Source: Actinomycetaceae bacterium
GTDB lineage: Bacteria > Actinomycetota > Actinomycetes > Actinomycetales > Actinomycetaceae
Assembly: GCA_028724905.1 (NCBI GenBank)
Contig: JAQYTG010000019.1
Span: 82,076 to 146,075, forward strand
Direction: 5' to 3'
Length of the DNA: 64,000 nucleotides
Part shown: positions 1 through 8,385 of the stretch, piece by piece
Position numbering within the stretch: the stretch's first letter is position 1
How the letters are laid out: each line of letters starts with the position of its first letter
Program-made: the position numbers and the translations under genes
Notes under the pieces: model-generated
What the model saw: the letters and a program-made list of their open reading frames with translations, nothing else
What the model was told of the DNA's origin: nothing
The model's database searches: none

Positions 1-500
1 GGCCGGATATGCGCTCGCGGTGGGGCCAGGGGCGTGTCGCGTGGGAGATGAGGCGCTGGCTCTAGCCCATTGGGATCAGGCCGTATGCCGGTGTGGCAGT
101 GCCTGAAACCGTGGGGTGCGTCTGCCCTCGCTGGCCGATCGCATTGCCCAAATCGTCTCTAACTGCGTGGCTGCATCGACCCGTACCGTGCCCTCACTTA
201 ACTGATCGCATGAGCCTGCAGTGCTCACGAGCTCGTGGCACGCATGAACTCCGTTGAGTCCTTTGGCACGTATGAGCCTGCAGTGATCATGGACAGCGTG
301 GCACGCCACGAGTCGCGGCGCTCACGAGCCTGCAACGTTCATTAACCCCTTGGCACGTATGGGCCTGCAACGTTCATTGCCTGCGTTGAACCACGTGCGC
401 ATTGACCCGTGCGCAACGTTGGCCTCGGCTATCCTGGATAGCTGTATGCCACAGTTATCTGACTCGAATTTCTCCGATAAGCAGTGGCAAAATTGCACTT
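1..500. repeat. Left-edge spacer with degenerate repeats
   Basis: No convincing gene lies here. The stretch is built from degenerate repeats: GCCTGCAACGTTCATT occurs at 328-343 and again at 363-378 (period 35), and related copies containing GGCACGTATGAGCCTGCA lie near 200-290 and 350. The ORFs present lack family resemblance and ribosome sites. It resembles the other repeat-built spacers of the window. Confidence 0.6.
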
Positions 501-1523
501 ATGAGAGTGGCAGGTATCGACTGTGGCACGAATACAATTCGGCTGCTGATTGCGGATGTACCAGCAGATGATGGAGCAGCGCTACAAGACTGCGTACGCA
601 CAATGGCTGTCGTGCGTCTCGGTCAAGGGGTGGATCGCACCGGAAAATTTGCCGAGGATGCTCTGGAGCGCACATTGGCTAAAGTGCACGAGTATGGCGA
701 GCTGTGCAGGGAGTATCGGGTGGAGTCACTGCGTTTTGCAGCTACGAGTGCCACCAGGGATGCCGAGAATCGGCAGGTTTTCGTCGATGCCGTTGTGCGT
801 GAGTTAGGTGTGCGCCCGCAAGTGCTCAGTGGGGAGCAAGAAGCCGCCACGAGTTTTCTTGGAGCCACATCGGCTCTGAATGCTGGCGGATTGAAAGAGC
901 TGCCCTCTCCAGTGTTGGCTGTCGATTTAGGTGGCGGCAGCACGGAGTTGGTGCTGGGCGATGCACAAAGCGGGAAGATTTATGCTAGCTACTCCATGAA
1001 TGTGGGCAGTGTGCGTATGCGCGAGCGGTATCTGCACTCAGATCCGCCTAGTGATGCCGAAAAGCAAGCAGCTCGCCAGGCAGTGCGGGAGTATTTAGAT
1101 CGCGCGCACGAGAGCGTCGATCTTTCGCAGGCTCGTGCCGTCATTGGCCTGGCGGGTACGGTGACGACGATCACGGCCCAGGCGCTAGGGTTGGCGAGCT
1201 ATGAGCCGCAACGGATTCACGGTATGGAGCTGAGTATCCCCCGCATCGACCAGGTGTGCGAGTGGTTTATGGGAAGTACCGTGGCGCAGCACGCCGAACT
1301 GGGTTTCATGGCTCCTGGCCGTGCCGACGTGATCGGCGCAGGAGCGCTCGTCTGGCAAGAGGTGGTGCATCGGGTAGTTGAGCGCACGAGAGAAGCTGGC
1401 CATGAGCTGCGGTCGGTGGTGGTGAGTGAGCACGATATTCTCGATGGTTTAGCCCTGTGGGCTGCGCGCGATGTACAGGGCATGACGCGCGATGTACAGG
1501 GCATGAGGCCAGCCGCGCACTGA
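501..1523 (+). CDS. ppx: Ppx/GppA family phosphatase
   Basis: Exopolyphosphatase / guanosine pentaphosphate phosphohydrolase of the ASKHA fold, 340 aa, cytoplasmic; the family hydrolyses polyphosphate or pppGpp. Seen: N-terminal phosphate loop GIDCGTNTIRLL (residues 5-16), second loop DLGGGSTELVLG (from about residue 142) and AGTVTTI near 217. An in-frame start exists at 402, but the family N-terminus begins at the ATG at 501 (MRVAGIDCG). The C-terminus carries an exact 21-bp in-frame duplication (1465-1506) giving DVQGMTR-DVQGMRP just before the stop. Whether it prefers polyphosphate or pppGpp cannot be told from sequence. Confidence 0.93.
   Translation: MRVAGIDCGTNTIRLLIADVPADDGAALQDCVRTMAVVRLGQGVDRTGKFAEDALERTLAKVHEYGELCREYRVESLRFAATSATRDAENRQVFVDAVVRELGVRPQVLSGEQEAATSFLGATSALNAGGLKELPSPVLAVDLGGGSTELVLGDAQSGKIYASYSMNVGSVRMRERYLHSDPPSDAEKQAARQAVREYLDRAHESVDLSQARAVIGLAGTVTTITAQALGLASYEPQRIHGMELSIPRIDQVCEWFMGSTVAQHAELGFMAPGRADVIGAGALVWQEVVHRVVERTREAGHELRSVVVSEHDILDGLALWAARDVQGMTRDVQGMRPAAH
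1465..1506 (+). repeat. Exact 21-bp tandem duplication at the ppx 3' end
   Basis: Two identical 21-bp units (1465-1485 and 1486-1506) each containing GATGTACAGGGCATGA, in frame, ending 17 bp before the ppx stop. Perfect identity suggests a recent event. Confidence 0.95.
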
Positions 1524-1719
1524 TACGCTCGATTGCTTGATTGCGCATACGGGGTGATGTTAGACGACAAGCTCTGACGTGCTCCTCGGCTACCACTGCT
1601 ATTGCTCCCAGGCTCACTGCTGGCCTCACCTCACGGCTGGCTGCCACGGTCACTTCGCAGCTGACCGATACTAGTCGTCTCAGAAGCTGCTGTGTTTTTC
1701 TCTGGTGCGATAGCTCTAG

Positions 1720-1725
1720 TACACT
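1720..1725 (+). promoter_or_regulatory. -10 box of the tRNA-Leu gene
   Basis: TACACT ends 10 nt before the mature tRNA 5' end, consistent with a short 5' leader removed by RNase P. No clear -35 box is visible. Confidence 0.5.
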
Positions 1726-1735
1726 GAGGACGTAT

Positions 1736-1809
1736 GCTCCCATAGCCCAACCGGTAGAGGCAGCAGACTTAAAATCTGCACAGTGTGGGTTCGAATCCCA
1801 CTGGGAGTA
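1736..1809 (+). tRNA. tRNA-Leu (anticodon UAA), class-I shape
   Basis: A complete 74-nt cloverleaf: acceptor GCTCCCA (1736-1742) pairs with TGGGAGT (1802-1808, one G-U), anticodon stem GCAGA/TCTGC encloses loop CTTAAAA with anticodon TAA at 1770-1772, and T arm GTGGG-TTCGAAT-CCCAC spans 1785-1801. Discriminator is A1809; CCA is not encoded. The variable region is only 5 nt, although tRNA-Leu is normally class II with a long variable arm. From memory, similar 74-nt tRNA-Leu(UAA) genes are annotated in mycobacteria and corynebacteria, so this is probably a conserved actinobacterial oddity. Confidence 0.93.
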
Positions 1810-1945
1810 CTTTTAGGGTTAGCTATTTTGAGCCGAAGAGCTCCTGTTCACACCTGATGGGGCTCTGTGGTATGGCGCGGTTCGCTATGTCGTGCGCTAT
1901 CTCGAAAGGCTATATAAAAGGGCTATCTAAAGGGGAAGAGTAATC

Positions 1946-3355
1946 GTGACGTTTCAAGCATGGTCCATTATTCCATTCGTCATTATGCTACTCGGCATTG
2001 CCGTTTTTCCGCTGTGGCCAGCGATGGCTAAGCATTGGGAAAAGCGCGGTTTTCAGCTCGCTTTTTCGCTTGTTCTCGGCCTGCCGGTAGCCATCTGGCT
2101 GGTGATTGGGGGCGAGCAGGCTTTTGTGGTGGATAAGCTGTGGGAGTATCTGCAGTTCATCACGCTATTATTTTCACTGTTCGTCGTCTCCGGTGGCATT
2201 TTCCTCGCTGGCGATATTCGTGCTACTCCTCGCAATAACACGCTTTTTATCGGGGCGGGGACGCTCTTGGCTTCTTTCATTGGGACCACGGGCGCGGCGA
2301 TGCTTTTCATCCGTCCGGTGCTCAACACTAATAAAGAGCGCACTCACAAAGCGCATACGGTACTGTTTTTGATCTTTGCCGTGGCAAACTGTGGTGGTTT
2401 GCTGACGCCACTCGGAGACCCGCCTCTCTTCCTCGGCTTTCTCGCGGGTGTACCTTTCACCTGGACGCTACAGCTGTGGGTGGAATGGCTGTTTGTAAAC
2501 GGTTTGCTGCTCATCTCTTACTACGCTCTCGATTCTCGGCTCTACGCCAGCGAACCAGAGCAGGCTATTCGCCTGGACGAGACTGAGCGAGAACCGTTGG
2601 CGGTGCGCGGGGCATTGAACTTCCTTTGGCTTGCGGTGATTATATGTGCGGTAGCTGCCGTCCCCTCGATTGATCTACACGCGATTGAGGAGGGCACGGC
2701 TGGCATCATGCAGCTGCTTCCACTGCGTGAGCTGCTGATGCTAGGTGCGGCAGCGGCGTCATTCTTCTTGACGAAAAAGTCTGTGCGTTTCGGCGATAAC
2801 GAATTCGAGTGGGGGCCCATCGCGGAGGTGGCCACGCTCTTTATTGGAATTTTCTTGACGATGATGCCAGCTTTGAAATTCTTGGCTCAGGTAGCGCCGA
2901 GTTTGCCGCTGAATCGGATCACGTTTTTTGCTTTCACGGGATCGCTCTCGTCGGTGCTCGACAACGCTCCTACATACCTGACGTTCTTTGAGATGGCGCG
3001 AACGCTCGATATGCCTGGAGTTGCTGCAGTGGCAGGAGTGCCTGAACCATACTTGATTTCGATTTCTGTGGGAGCAGTTTTCTGCGGTGCACTCACCTAT
3101 ATCGGCAACGGACCGAACTTTATGGTGAAATCTGTAGCGGATTCGCGTGGCGTCAATATGCCGAGTTTCGGCGGGTACATTGTGCGTTCCTTTGAGCATC
3201 TGCTACCAATTTTGGTGGCGATGTGCCTACTGCTGATTGCGCAGTCGTTTGTGGCGCACCTGGTTGGCGCCGTGATTGTGCTCGGAGTGCTGGCGCTCGC
3301 GGCTTCCAATATGCTGCGTGCTCGGGCAATCAGAGCTAAAGCTACTCAGCAGTAG
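1946..3355 (+). CDS. NhaD-like sodium:proton antiporter (ion transporter superfamily)
   Basis: Polytopic inner-membrane protein of 469 aa with about 11-13 hydrophobic segments, probably exchanging Na+ for protons. Seen: the conserved re-entrant-type segment GGLLTPLGDPPLFLGF near residue 150 and a matching segment GNGPNFMVKSVADSRG in the second half, the inverted-repeat arrangement typical of the IT superfamily. Start is the GTG at 1946, with AGGGGAAG 8 nt upstream. It stands alone after tRNA-Leu. Citrate or arsenite carriers share the fold, so the exact substrate is inferred. Confidence 0.8.
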   Translation: MTFQAWSIIPFVIMLLGIAVFPLWPAMAKHWEKRGFQLAFSLVLGLPVAIWLVIGGEQAFVVDKLWEYLQFITLLFSLFVVSGGIFLAGDIRATPRNNTLFIGAGTLLASFIGTTGAAMLFIRPVLNTNKERTHKAHTVLFLIFAVANCGGLLTPLGDPPLFLGFLAGVPFTWTLQLWVEWLFVNGLLLISYYALDSRLYASEPEQAIRLDETEREPLAVRGALNFLWLAVIICAVAAVPSIDLHAIEEGTAGIMQLLPLRELLMLGAAAASFFLTKKSVRFGDNEFEWGPIAEVATLFIGIFLTMMPALKFLAQVAPSLPLNRITFFAFTGSLSSVLDNAPTYLTFFEMARTLDMPGVAAVAGVPEPYLISISVGAVFCGALTYIGNGPNFMVKSVADSRGVNMPSFGGYIVRSFEHLLPILVAMCLLLIAQSFVAHLVGAVIVLGVLALAASNMLRARAIRAKATQQ

Positions 3356-3552
3356 ATTTAGTGAGCCTGCCCTGGGGATAGCTTGTTCGTCACATGATTA
3401 CATGATGGGCTGCCTGGTCTGAGCTGCGTATTATGCTCTGCGGCTCCTCAATGCCGTGTCTGCTTTACTGCCGTGACGACGTTTGGCTGAGAAATCCCTG
3501 AGAGTTGTTCGCTTGCGGGAGATCTGATAGTGATACCGTCCTAGCTTTTCGT

Positions 3553-3558
3553 TAGAAT
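3553..3558 (+). promoter_or_regulatory. -10 box upstream of the Bax-inhibitor-1 gene
   Basis: TAGAAT about 108 nt before the start, leaving a roughly 100-nt 5' UTR. The rest of the 311-bp spacer 3356-3666 holds nothing recognisable. Confidence 0.4.
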
Positions 3559-3666
3559 GGAGCCAGTAATAGGGTGCAGTAAGAGCGACACGTGCACAGA
3601 TCGTGCACACGCAGAAAAGACAGAAAGTTTGCTTCCTCTGTGTTCGTGATGGATAAGGAGTACACC

Positions 3667-4575
3667 ATGAGCAATCCAGTGATGACGAAAAACCCGTATT
3701 TCCAAAATACCGGCGTTCGGCCAAACCAGTATTCGCAGCCAACTCCAAACCAGTATGGCACGCAGTATCAGACTGACTATGCGCAGCAGTATGGTGCTCC
3801 CTCGTATCAGCAGCGCTATGGCAACCAGTTTGATGCTCAAGAGGCAGCATTCCAAGCTCAGGCTGCACAGGCTGGCGGTGCTTTCACGTCGGCGCGCTCT
3901 GGCGTGGAGACGATGAGCTACAGCGATGCCATGAATAAAACGGGAATTCTGCTGGGGGTGACGGTCGTGACGGGGCTGCTCACGGTGATGCTACTCGGCT
4001 CTGCCCCAGGGGCGATGATTAGCCTCGCTATGGTGAGTACGATTGCGGCTTTCATCGTGGGTATGGTGATCGCGTTCAAACGGATGGTGCCCTCGGGATT
4101 GGCCATTGCATACGCCGTTCTGGAGGGAGTGGCACTCGGCGGGCTTACGGGCGCTATCAACTTTATCTACCCTGGTGTGGCGATGGAGGCCATCCTCGGT
4201 ACGGTAGTGGTTGTGGGCGTCACTCTTGCTTTGCACTATTCCGGTAAGGTGCGCACAACGGCTAAAGGCATGAAGTATGTGCTGATTATTGCGCTGGCCG
4301 GAATTATTTTCGGGATCGTCAATATGCTGATTATGGCGTTCACCGGCAATAATCTCTACTTCTCGAACCCTACGTTGGGGATTCTCGTGGGAGTGGTGAT
4401 GATCCTGGTGGCGGCCTATATGCTGATTAACGACTTTGAATCAGTCCAGTATGCCGTTGCCAATGGTGCGCCGAGGGAATTTGCGTGGACGGCTGCTATC
4501 GGCATCGTGATGACGATTCTGTGGATTTATGTAGAGGTATTGAGAATCGCAGCTATTCTCGCAAGTGATCGCTGA
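3667..4575 (+). CDS. Bax inhibitor-1/YccA family membrane protein
   Basis: 302-aa protein: a hydrophilic N-terminal tail of about 80 residues rich in Q, Y, N and P with repeated NQY/QYG triplets, then seven hydrophobic helices ending in LWIYVEVLRIAAILA, typical of the BI-1/UPF0005 family. Family members in bacteria include calcium-leak channels and partners of the FtsH protease; the role here is unknown. An upstream in-frame start at 3592 is rejected: the ATG at 3667 has AAGGAG at 3655-3660. Converges with the FKBP gene across a strong terminator. Confidence 0.88.
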   Translation: MSNPVMTKNPYFQNTGVRPNQYSQPTPNQYGTQYQTDYAQQYGAPSYQQRYGNQFDAQEAAFQAQAAQAGGAFTSARSGVETMSYSDAMNKTGILLGVTVVTGLLTVMLLGSAPGAMISLAMVSTIAAFIVGMVIAFKRMVPSGLAIAYAVLEGVALGGLTGAINFIYPGVAMEAILGTVVVVGVTLALHYSGKVRTTAKGMKYVLIIALAGIIFGIVNMLIMAFTGNNLYFSNPTLGILVGVVMILVAAYMLINDFESVQYAVANGAPREFAWTAAIGIVMTILWIYVEVLRIAAILASDR

Positions 4576-4592
4576 GAATGAACGGATAAAAT

Positions 4593-4649
4593 CGGCAGGC
4601 CGTTTTACCAACTGGGCGCATCAGCCTAGATTGATAAAACGGCCTGCCG
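4593..4649. terminator. Bidirectional terminator
   Basis: Perfect 15-bp inverted repeat CGGCAGGCCGTTTTA (4593-4607) / TAAAACGGCCTGCCG (4635-4649) with a 27-nt loop, between the convergent BI-1 and FKBP genes. The A/T-rich inner ends provide U-rich tracts on both strands. Confidence 0.75.
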
Positions 4650-4669
4650 TATTGATATCGTCAATGGCG

Positions 4670-5083
4670 TTACTTCGCGGCGAGAATATCCACGACGAAC
4701 ACCAGGGTGTCGGTGCCAGAGATACCTGCGCGAGGGTTTCCGTTGGGGCCGTAGCCTTTCATCGGGGGGACGCTCATCAAGATCCGGCTGCCCACAGTTT
4801 TACCTACGAGAGCCTGATCCCATCCTTGAATAACCATGCCTACACCGATGGGGAAGCGAGCTGGCTGCCCTCGATAATAAGAGGAATCGAAAATCTGACC
4901 ATTCCAAATCTGGCCGTGGTAGTTCACTTCCACTTCTTGCCCAGCCACCACAGCGGAGCCATTGCCCTCATGTAGCACGGCAACTTTGAGCCCTCGGGGA
5001 GCTTCGGTGTTTTCTGGGAACGTGAGCTCGGGGGTCTGCCCGAAATCCCCTTGCACCGCAGGGAGAACTGTTTCTTCTGCCAT
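4670..5083 (-). CDS. FKBP-type peptidyl-prolyl cis-trans isomerase
   Basis: 137-aa soluble FKBP, a single domain with no signal peptide. Seen: VEVNYHGQIWNGQIFDSSY (core Tyr and Asp of the FKBP pocket), VIQGWDQALVG, and the closing strand GTDTLVFVVDIL. It catalyses X-Pro isomerisation in protein folding. Start ATG at 5083 is preceded on its strand by GAAAGGAA. Separated from msrA by 77 nt; could be cotranscribed with greA-msrA. Confidence 0.92.
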   Translation of the reverse strand: MAEETVLPAVQGDFGQTPELTFPENTEAPRGLKVAVLHEGNGSAVVAGQEVEVNYHGQIWNGQIFDSSYYRGQPARFPIGVGMVIQGWDQALVGKTVGSRILMSVPPMKGYGPNGNPRAGISGTDTLVFVVDILAAK

Positions 5084-5142
5084 TGATTTTCCTTTCTCTA
5101 TATGTCTCTCGTGGGCTCATGTATGACGTACGGCATCACGGC

Positions 5143-5180
5143 TAATTCTGGGATCAGGTCTTACTTAATTCTGGGCTCAG
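5143..5180. repeat. 23-bp-period duplication across the msrA stop codon
   Basis: TAATTCTGGGCTCAG (5166-5180, last codons of msrA read on the minus strand) recurs as TAATTCTGGGATCAG (5143-5157) downstream of the stop; 14 of 15 positions match. Confidence 0.85.
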
Positions 5181-5886
5181 ATATCCTGAGGTTTGCTAGC
5201 GGACTCGCTCCTGGAATAGGGCAGCTCATCCCCGTCGCTGCATGGCAGCGATATCCATGAGGATTCTTATGTAGGTACTGCTGGTGGTATTCTTCGGCAG
5301 GGTAGAAAGCGCCTGCCTGAGCGGCGGCCATAATCTCTGTGACGATGTCGCCTTTTCCATGCGCTGTTAGTACATCAGCGTAGGCAGCTCGCATTTGAGT
5401 GGCGATGATGCCGTGCTGTGGGTTGGTGAAAAAGATAGCAGAACGGTATTGAGTGCCGATGTCGTTTCCCTGCCGATTGATGGTAGTAGGATCGTGGCTC
5501 TCCCAAAACGTCTTGAGTACGCTATCCACTGCAATCTCGTGAGGGTCAAAGAGCACTCGCACTGTCTCGGTGTGCCCCGTGAGCCCAGTGCAGACTTCCT
5601 CATAGGTTGGGTTGGGAGTGAATCCGCCCATGAACCCTACGGCTGTCTCTCGGACGCCAGGTAGCTGCCACATGATCTCTTCAACGCCCCAATAGCAACC
5701 GCCAGCAACATAGAGTACTTGCTCATCACCAACGGGCGCGCGCATCATATCGCCGCCCAGTACAGCATGAACGCGCTGGCCAGCGAGCACGGACGTATCT
5801 CGCCCTGGCAGAGCTTGCTCAGGGCTCACCATCTGCGGCGTGGATTCGTGCCAGCTACCTACGTGGCGAGGATCAAAGAGTTTCAA
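5161..5886 (-). CDS. msrA: Peptide methionine sulfoxide reductase MsrA
   Basis: 241 aa; reduces methionine-S-sulfoxide in oxidised proteins using thioredoxin. The catalytic cysteine is C64 in GGCYWGVEE; the C-terminal stretch YRCHAATGMSCP supplies the resolving cysteines. An N-terminal extension of about 55 residues precedes the catalytic domain, as in longer MsrA forms. Start appears to be TTG at 5886, inside the last 14 nt of greA, which implies translational coupling; no good ribosome site is seen, so a later start is possible. Its 3' end is duplicated past the stop (5143-5180). Confidence 0.92.
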   Translation of the reverse strand: MKLFDPRHVGSWHESTPQMVSPEQALPGRDTSVLAGQRVHAVLGGDMMRAPVGDEQVLYVAGGCYWGVEEIMWQLPGVRETAVGFMGGFTPNPTYEEVCTGLTGHTETVRVLFDPHEIAVDSVLKTFWESHDPTTINRQGNDIGTQYRSAIFFTNPQHGIIATQMRAAYADVLTAHGKGDIVTEIMAAAQAGAFYPAEEYHQQYLHKNPHGYRCHAATGMSCPIPGASPLANLRISEPRIK

Positions 5887-6352
5887 TCTTGAGTACTTTC
5901 ACCTGGAACTCTTTGCCGTTTGGAGCCACGTATGATGTCTCATCGCCAGCTTTTAGCCCCAAAATAGCGGCCCCTAGCGGAGCAGTCTCAGGGAAGACGT
6001 CGATATCCATATCGGTGGCAGCTTCACGAGAGCCTAACAGGAAGTGCTTCTCTTTACCGTTTACTTCAGCAGTGATCACTAGGCCAGGGGCAACAGTCTC
6101 TACGCTGGTGGGATTTTCTCCCACTTCCGCGTGTTCTAGCAGATATGTGAGTTCTTGGATGCGCCCTTCGAGTTTGGCCTGTTCTTCTCGGGCAGCGTGA
6201 TACCCGCCGTTCTCGGAGAGATCTCCCTCGGAACGTGCCGCTTCAATGCGCTCCACGATTTCTGCGCGGGTCTTCGTCTTCATTGTTTCCAGCTCGGCGG
6301 AGAGGCGTTCATAGCTCTCCCGCGAAAGCCACGTATGTCCCGTATCTGCCAT
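5873..6352 (-). CDS. greA: Transcription elongation factor GreA
   Basis: 159 aa. An N-terminal coiled coil (WLSRESYERLSAELETMKTK... with ARSEGDLSENGGYHAAREEQ carrying the acidic tip) is followed by a C-terminal FKBP-like domain. It enters the RNA polymerase secondary channel and stimulates cleavage of backtracked RNA. The longer frame back to 6445 is rejected: ATG at 6352 has CAAGGAGG directly upstream. greA near a hemolysin III / prenyl transferase pair matches the mycobacterial Rv1080c-Rv1086 neighbourhood. Confidence 0.95.
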   Translation of the reverse strand: MADTGHTWLSRESYERLSAELETMKTKTRAEIVERIEAARSEGDLSENGGYHAAREEQAKLEGRIQELTYLLEHAEVGENPTSVETVAPGLVITAEVNGKEKHFLLGSREAATDMDIDVFPETAPLGAAILGLKAGDETSYVAPNGKEFQVKVLKIETL

Positions 6353-6600
6353 TGCAAACCTCCTTGTGGTGACGCCGATCCATACGTGCACCTGTGCCTT
6401 GTGCACAGAGCAAACGGTTTCGGCGTCAATGAAAAAAGCACACACACCACAGTGGTATGTGCTATCTAGCGCATGAGACTACCATTCTTTCTGTTTATTT
6501 CCAAGGTGTTAGTAAGCAAAAGGAACGATTTTAGCCAGTTGCGAACTCGCCTGCCTGTGGTACTTCTGAGTGCTGAACGCTTCTTTGGCCGCTGCGTATC

Positions 6601-7341
6601 TTAGGCTGCGCTGTAGGCCATGACGGCGAGCCAGATAGCAACTGCATGGCAGGAGTAGCCTAATACTGTACCGGTGTGGAAAAACTCGTGGAATCCAAAA
6701 TAACGCGGCCAAGGATTAGGCTTTTTGATAGCGTAAAACACGGCTCCCACGGTGTAGCACAAGCCCCCAGCGAGTATCAGCCAGACCACGGCAGGGCCTT
6801 CGCCAGCCCAAAACTGCGGCAAAAACCAGAGCGCAACCCAGCCCAAGAGCACATATACCACCACTCGTAAAACGCGCGGAGCGGTGATCCAGAAAATCTC
6901 CATCAGGATTCCCGCAATAGCTCCTCCCCACACCACACCTAAGCACAGCTTCAGATCGAATCCAGTGAGCCCTGCAAAAGAGAGGGGGGTATAAGTGCCA
7001 GCGATCAGTAAGAAGATATTGGAATGATCCATTCGTTTGAGTGTGCGCAGCACAAATGGTTTCCAGGTGCCCAGATGATATGTGGCGGAGATGCCGAAGA
7101 GAATCAGGCTGCACAGACCAAACACGGCACACGCCCATTTCAACGTTGGCGTAGGGGCGAGGCAGATCAACACAATGGCGTTTGCCAAGGCAAGCGGAGT
7201 GGTACACGCGTGGATCCATCCGCGCAGTTTCGTCTTGACGAGAGTAATCGTGGAAGATGTGGTGCGAACCGCAGTCGTGCCCTGGGTGCTTAATGGTGCT
7301 GCCTGTGATGCGGTGATCTGATCTTGCTCACGCATACTCAT
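6601..7341 (-). CDS. Hemolysin III / PAQR-family membrane protein (YqfA type)
   Basis: 246 aa with seven predicted transmembrane helices after a polar head of about 40 residues. Seen: family motifs SATYHLGTW, HSNIFLLIAGTYTPL and the C-terminal HEFFHTGTVLGYSCHA, whose Ser/His residues form a metal site in PAQR/CREST proteins. True function unknown; the hemolysin label is historical. The open frame runs back to 8244, but ATG at 7341 has a perfect AGGAGG (7345-7350). Diverges from the prenyl transferase gene as Rv1085c does from Rv1086. Confidence 0.9.
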   Translation of the reverse strand: MSMREQDQITASQAAPLSTQGTTAVRTTSSTITLVKTKLRGWIHACTTPLALANAIVLICLAPTPTLKWACAVFGLCSLILFGISATYHLGTWKPFVLRTLKRMDHSNIFLLIAGTYTPLSFAGLTGFDLKLCLGVVWGGAIAGILMEIFWITAPRVLRVVVYVLLGWVALWFLPQFWAGEGPAVVWLILAGGLCYTVGAVFYAIKKPNPWPRYFGFHEFFHTGTVLGYSCHAVAIWLAVMAYSAA

Positions 7342-7363
7342 CTGCCTCCTTCGTCCGCTATGT

Positions 7364-7369
7364 ATTATA
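7364..7369 (-). promoter_or_regulatory. -10 box of the hemolysin III gene
   Basis: A perfect TATAAT on the minus strand, 22 nt upstream of the start, giving a short leader that contains the AGGAGG ribosome site. Confidence 0.6.
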
Positions 7370-7400
7370 TCCCTAATGCTTCCTCTCCTGCCCAGTGCGC

Positions 7401-7406
7401 TAGACT
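7401..7406 (+). promoter_or_regulatory. -10 box, leaderless start of prenyl transferase
   Basis: TAGACT ends 7 nt before the ATG at 7414 and there is no ribosome site, which fits a leaderless mRNA starting at that ATG. The gap to the minus-strand TATAAT at 7364-7369 is only 31 bp, so the divergent promoters overlap. Confidence 0.5.
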
Positions 7407-7413
7407 GATGGGT

Positions 7414-8175
7414 ATGTGGCGGCCTGAGTTTCTCTATACGATTTATGAGCGCAATCTGGCGAAACAGATTGATCGTTCGGCAGTGCCACGCCATATCGGC
7501 ATTATCCTGGATGGCAATCGTCGCTGGGCGAAGCAGCTGGGTATCCCGCCCGTGAGTGGTCATCGTAAGGGCGCCAACCATGTGGTTGAGGTGCTCGGAT
7601 GGTGTGAAGACGTGGGGATTGAGATCGTCACTCTCTGGCTGCTCTCCACCGACAATCTCAAACGCGCCCAGGGTGAACTTGAGGAACTCATCGACATTAT
7701 TGTGAGCCTGGTAGAGACTCTCGCGGCTAGCGGACGCTGGCGGCTGGGCATCATGGGAGATCTCAGCCTTCTGCCGCGCTCTGCTGCTGAGCGCATTGCT
7801 CAAGCTGTGCAATCTACGCAGGGGGTGGAGGGGCTGATCGTCAATATCGCTGTCGGCTACGGTGGGCGGCAAGAGATTACACAAGCAGTGCGTGAATATC
7901 TGTGCGAAAAAGCAGATCAGGGCTGTACACTTGCCCAAGTGGCCGATGAAGTGACGATCGACAGCATTACCAGCCACATGTACACCAAAGGGCAGCCTGA
8001 TCCGGATTTGATTATCCGTACCAGCGGTGAGCAGCGCATGAGTGGCTTTATGATCTGGCAGGCCGTACACACAGAGTTTTACTTCGCTGAAACGTATTGG
8101 CCAGATTTCCGTCGCACTGATTTTTTGCGTGCTCTGCGCAGTTACTCCCAGCGCGAGCGCCGCCGAGGAAAATAG
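7414..8175 (+). CDS. Short-chain cis (Z)-prenyl diphosphate synthase, UppS family
   Basis: 253 aa, cytosolic or membrane-peripheral enzyme condensing isopentenyl diphosphate on an allylic primer. Seen: ILDGNRRWAKQLG with catalytic D33, SGHRKGA, LWLLSTDNL, VGYGGRQEI and RTSGEQRMSGFMIWQ. Alignment from memory is closest to mycobacterial Rv1086 (Z-farnesyl diphosphate synthase), and the divergent hemolysin III neighbour supports that orthology over the long-chain UppS. ATGs at 7408 and 7414 are possible; 7414 fits the -10 box at 7401-7406. Confidence 0.88.
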   Translation: MWRPEFLYTIYERNLAKQIDRSAVPRHIGIILDGNRRWAKQLGIPPVSGHRKGANHVVEVLGWCEDVGIEIVTLWLLSTDNLKRAQGELEELIDIIVSLVETLAASGRWRLGIMGDLSLLPRSAAERIAQAVQSTQGVEGLIVNIAVGYGGRQEITQAVREYLCEKADQGCTLAQVADEVTIDSITSHMYTKGQPDPDLIIRTSGEQRMSGFMIWQAVHTEFYFAETYWPDFRRTDFLRALRSYSQRERRRGK

Positions 8176-8340
8176 TTCAAGCGAAAAGCTCTCAGAGCCG
8201 AAAGACGGGGGAGGCGTCAGGGCCGAAAAGTTCCACGGCGTCACTATCCGTTGCCCGTGAGCTCTCGCGGGGACGTCAAAAGATGGCTCGTGATGTGCTC
8301 TCCATTGTGGAGCGCTGATCTGGATTGCCTGTGAGTTCTC

Positions 8341-8385
8341 GTAGCCACGCTAAAAGTAGGTACGTTAAAAGTAGCCACGCTAAAA
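8341..8385. repeat. Three 15-bp tandem units spanning the pfkB stop
   Basis: GTAGCCACGCTAAAA (8341-8355), GTAGGTACGTTAAAA (8356-8370) and GTAGCCACGCTAAAA (8371-8385). The minus-strand pfkB stop (8380-8382) lies inside the third unit, so the two outer units are copies of the gene's end. Confidence 0.95.

Noticed and set aside
402..500. N-terminal extension of Ppx
   Set aside because: The 33 extra residues are outside the family and lie in repeat-derived spacer; ATG at 501 gives the conserved N-terminus.
6601..8244. 547-aa minus-strand protein
   Set aside because: Only the last 246 aa match hemolysin III; the first 300 aa are the antisense of the prenyl transferase gene. AGGAGG fixes the start at 7341.
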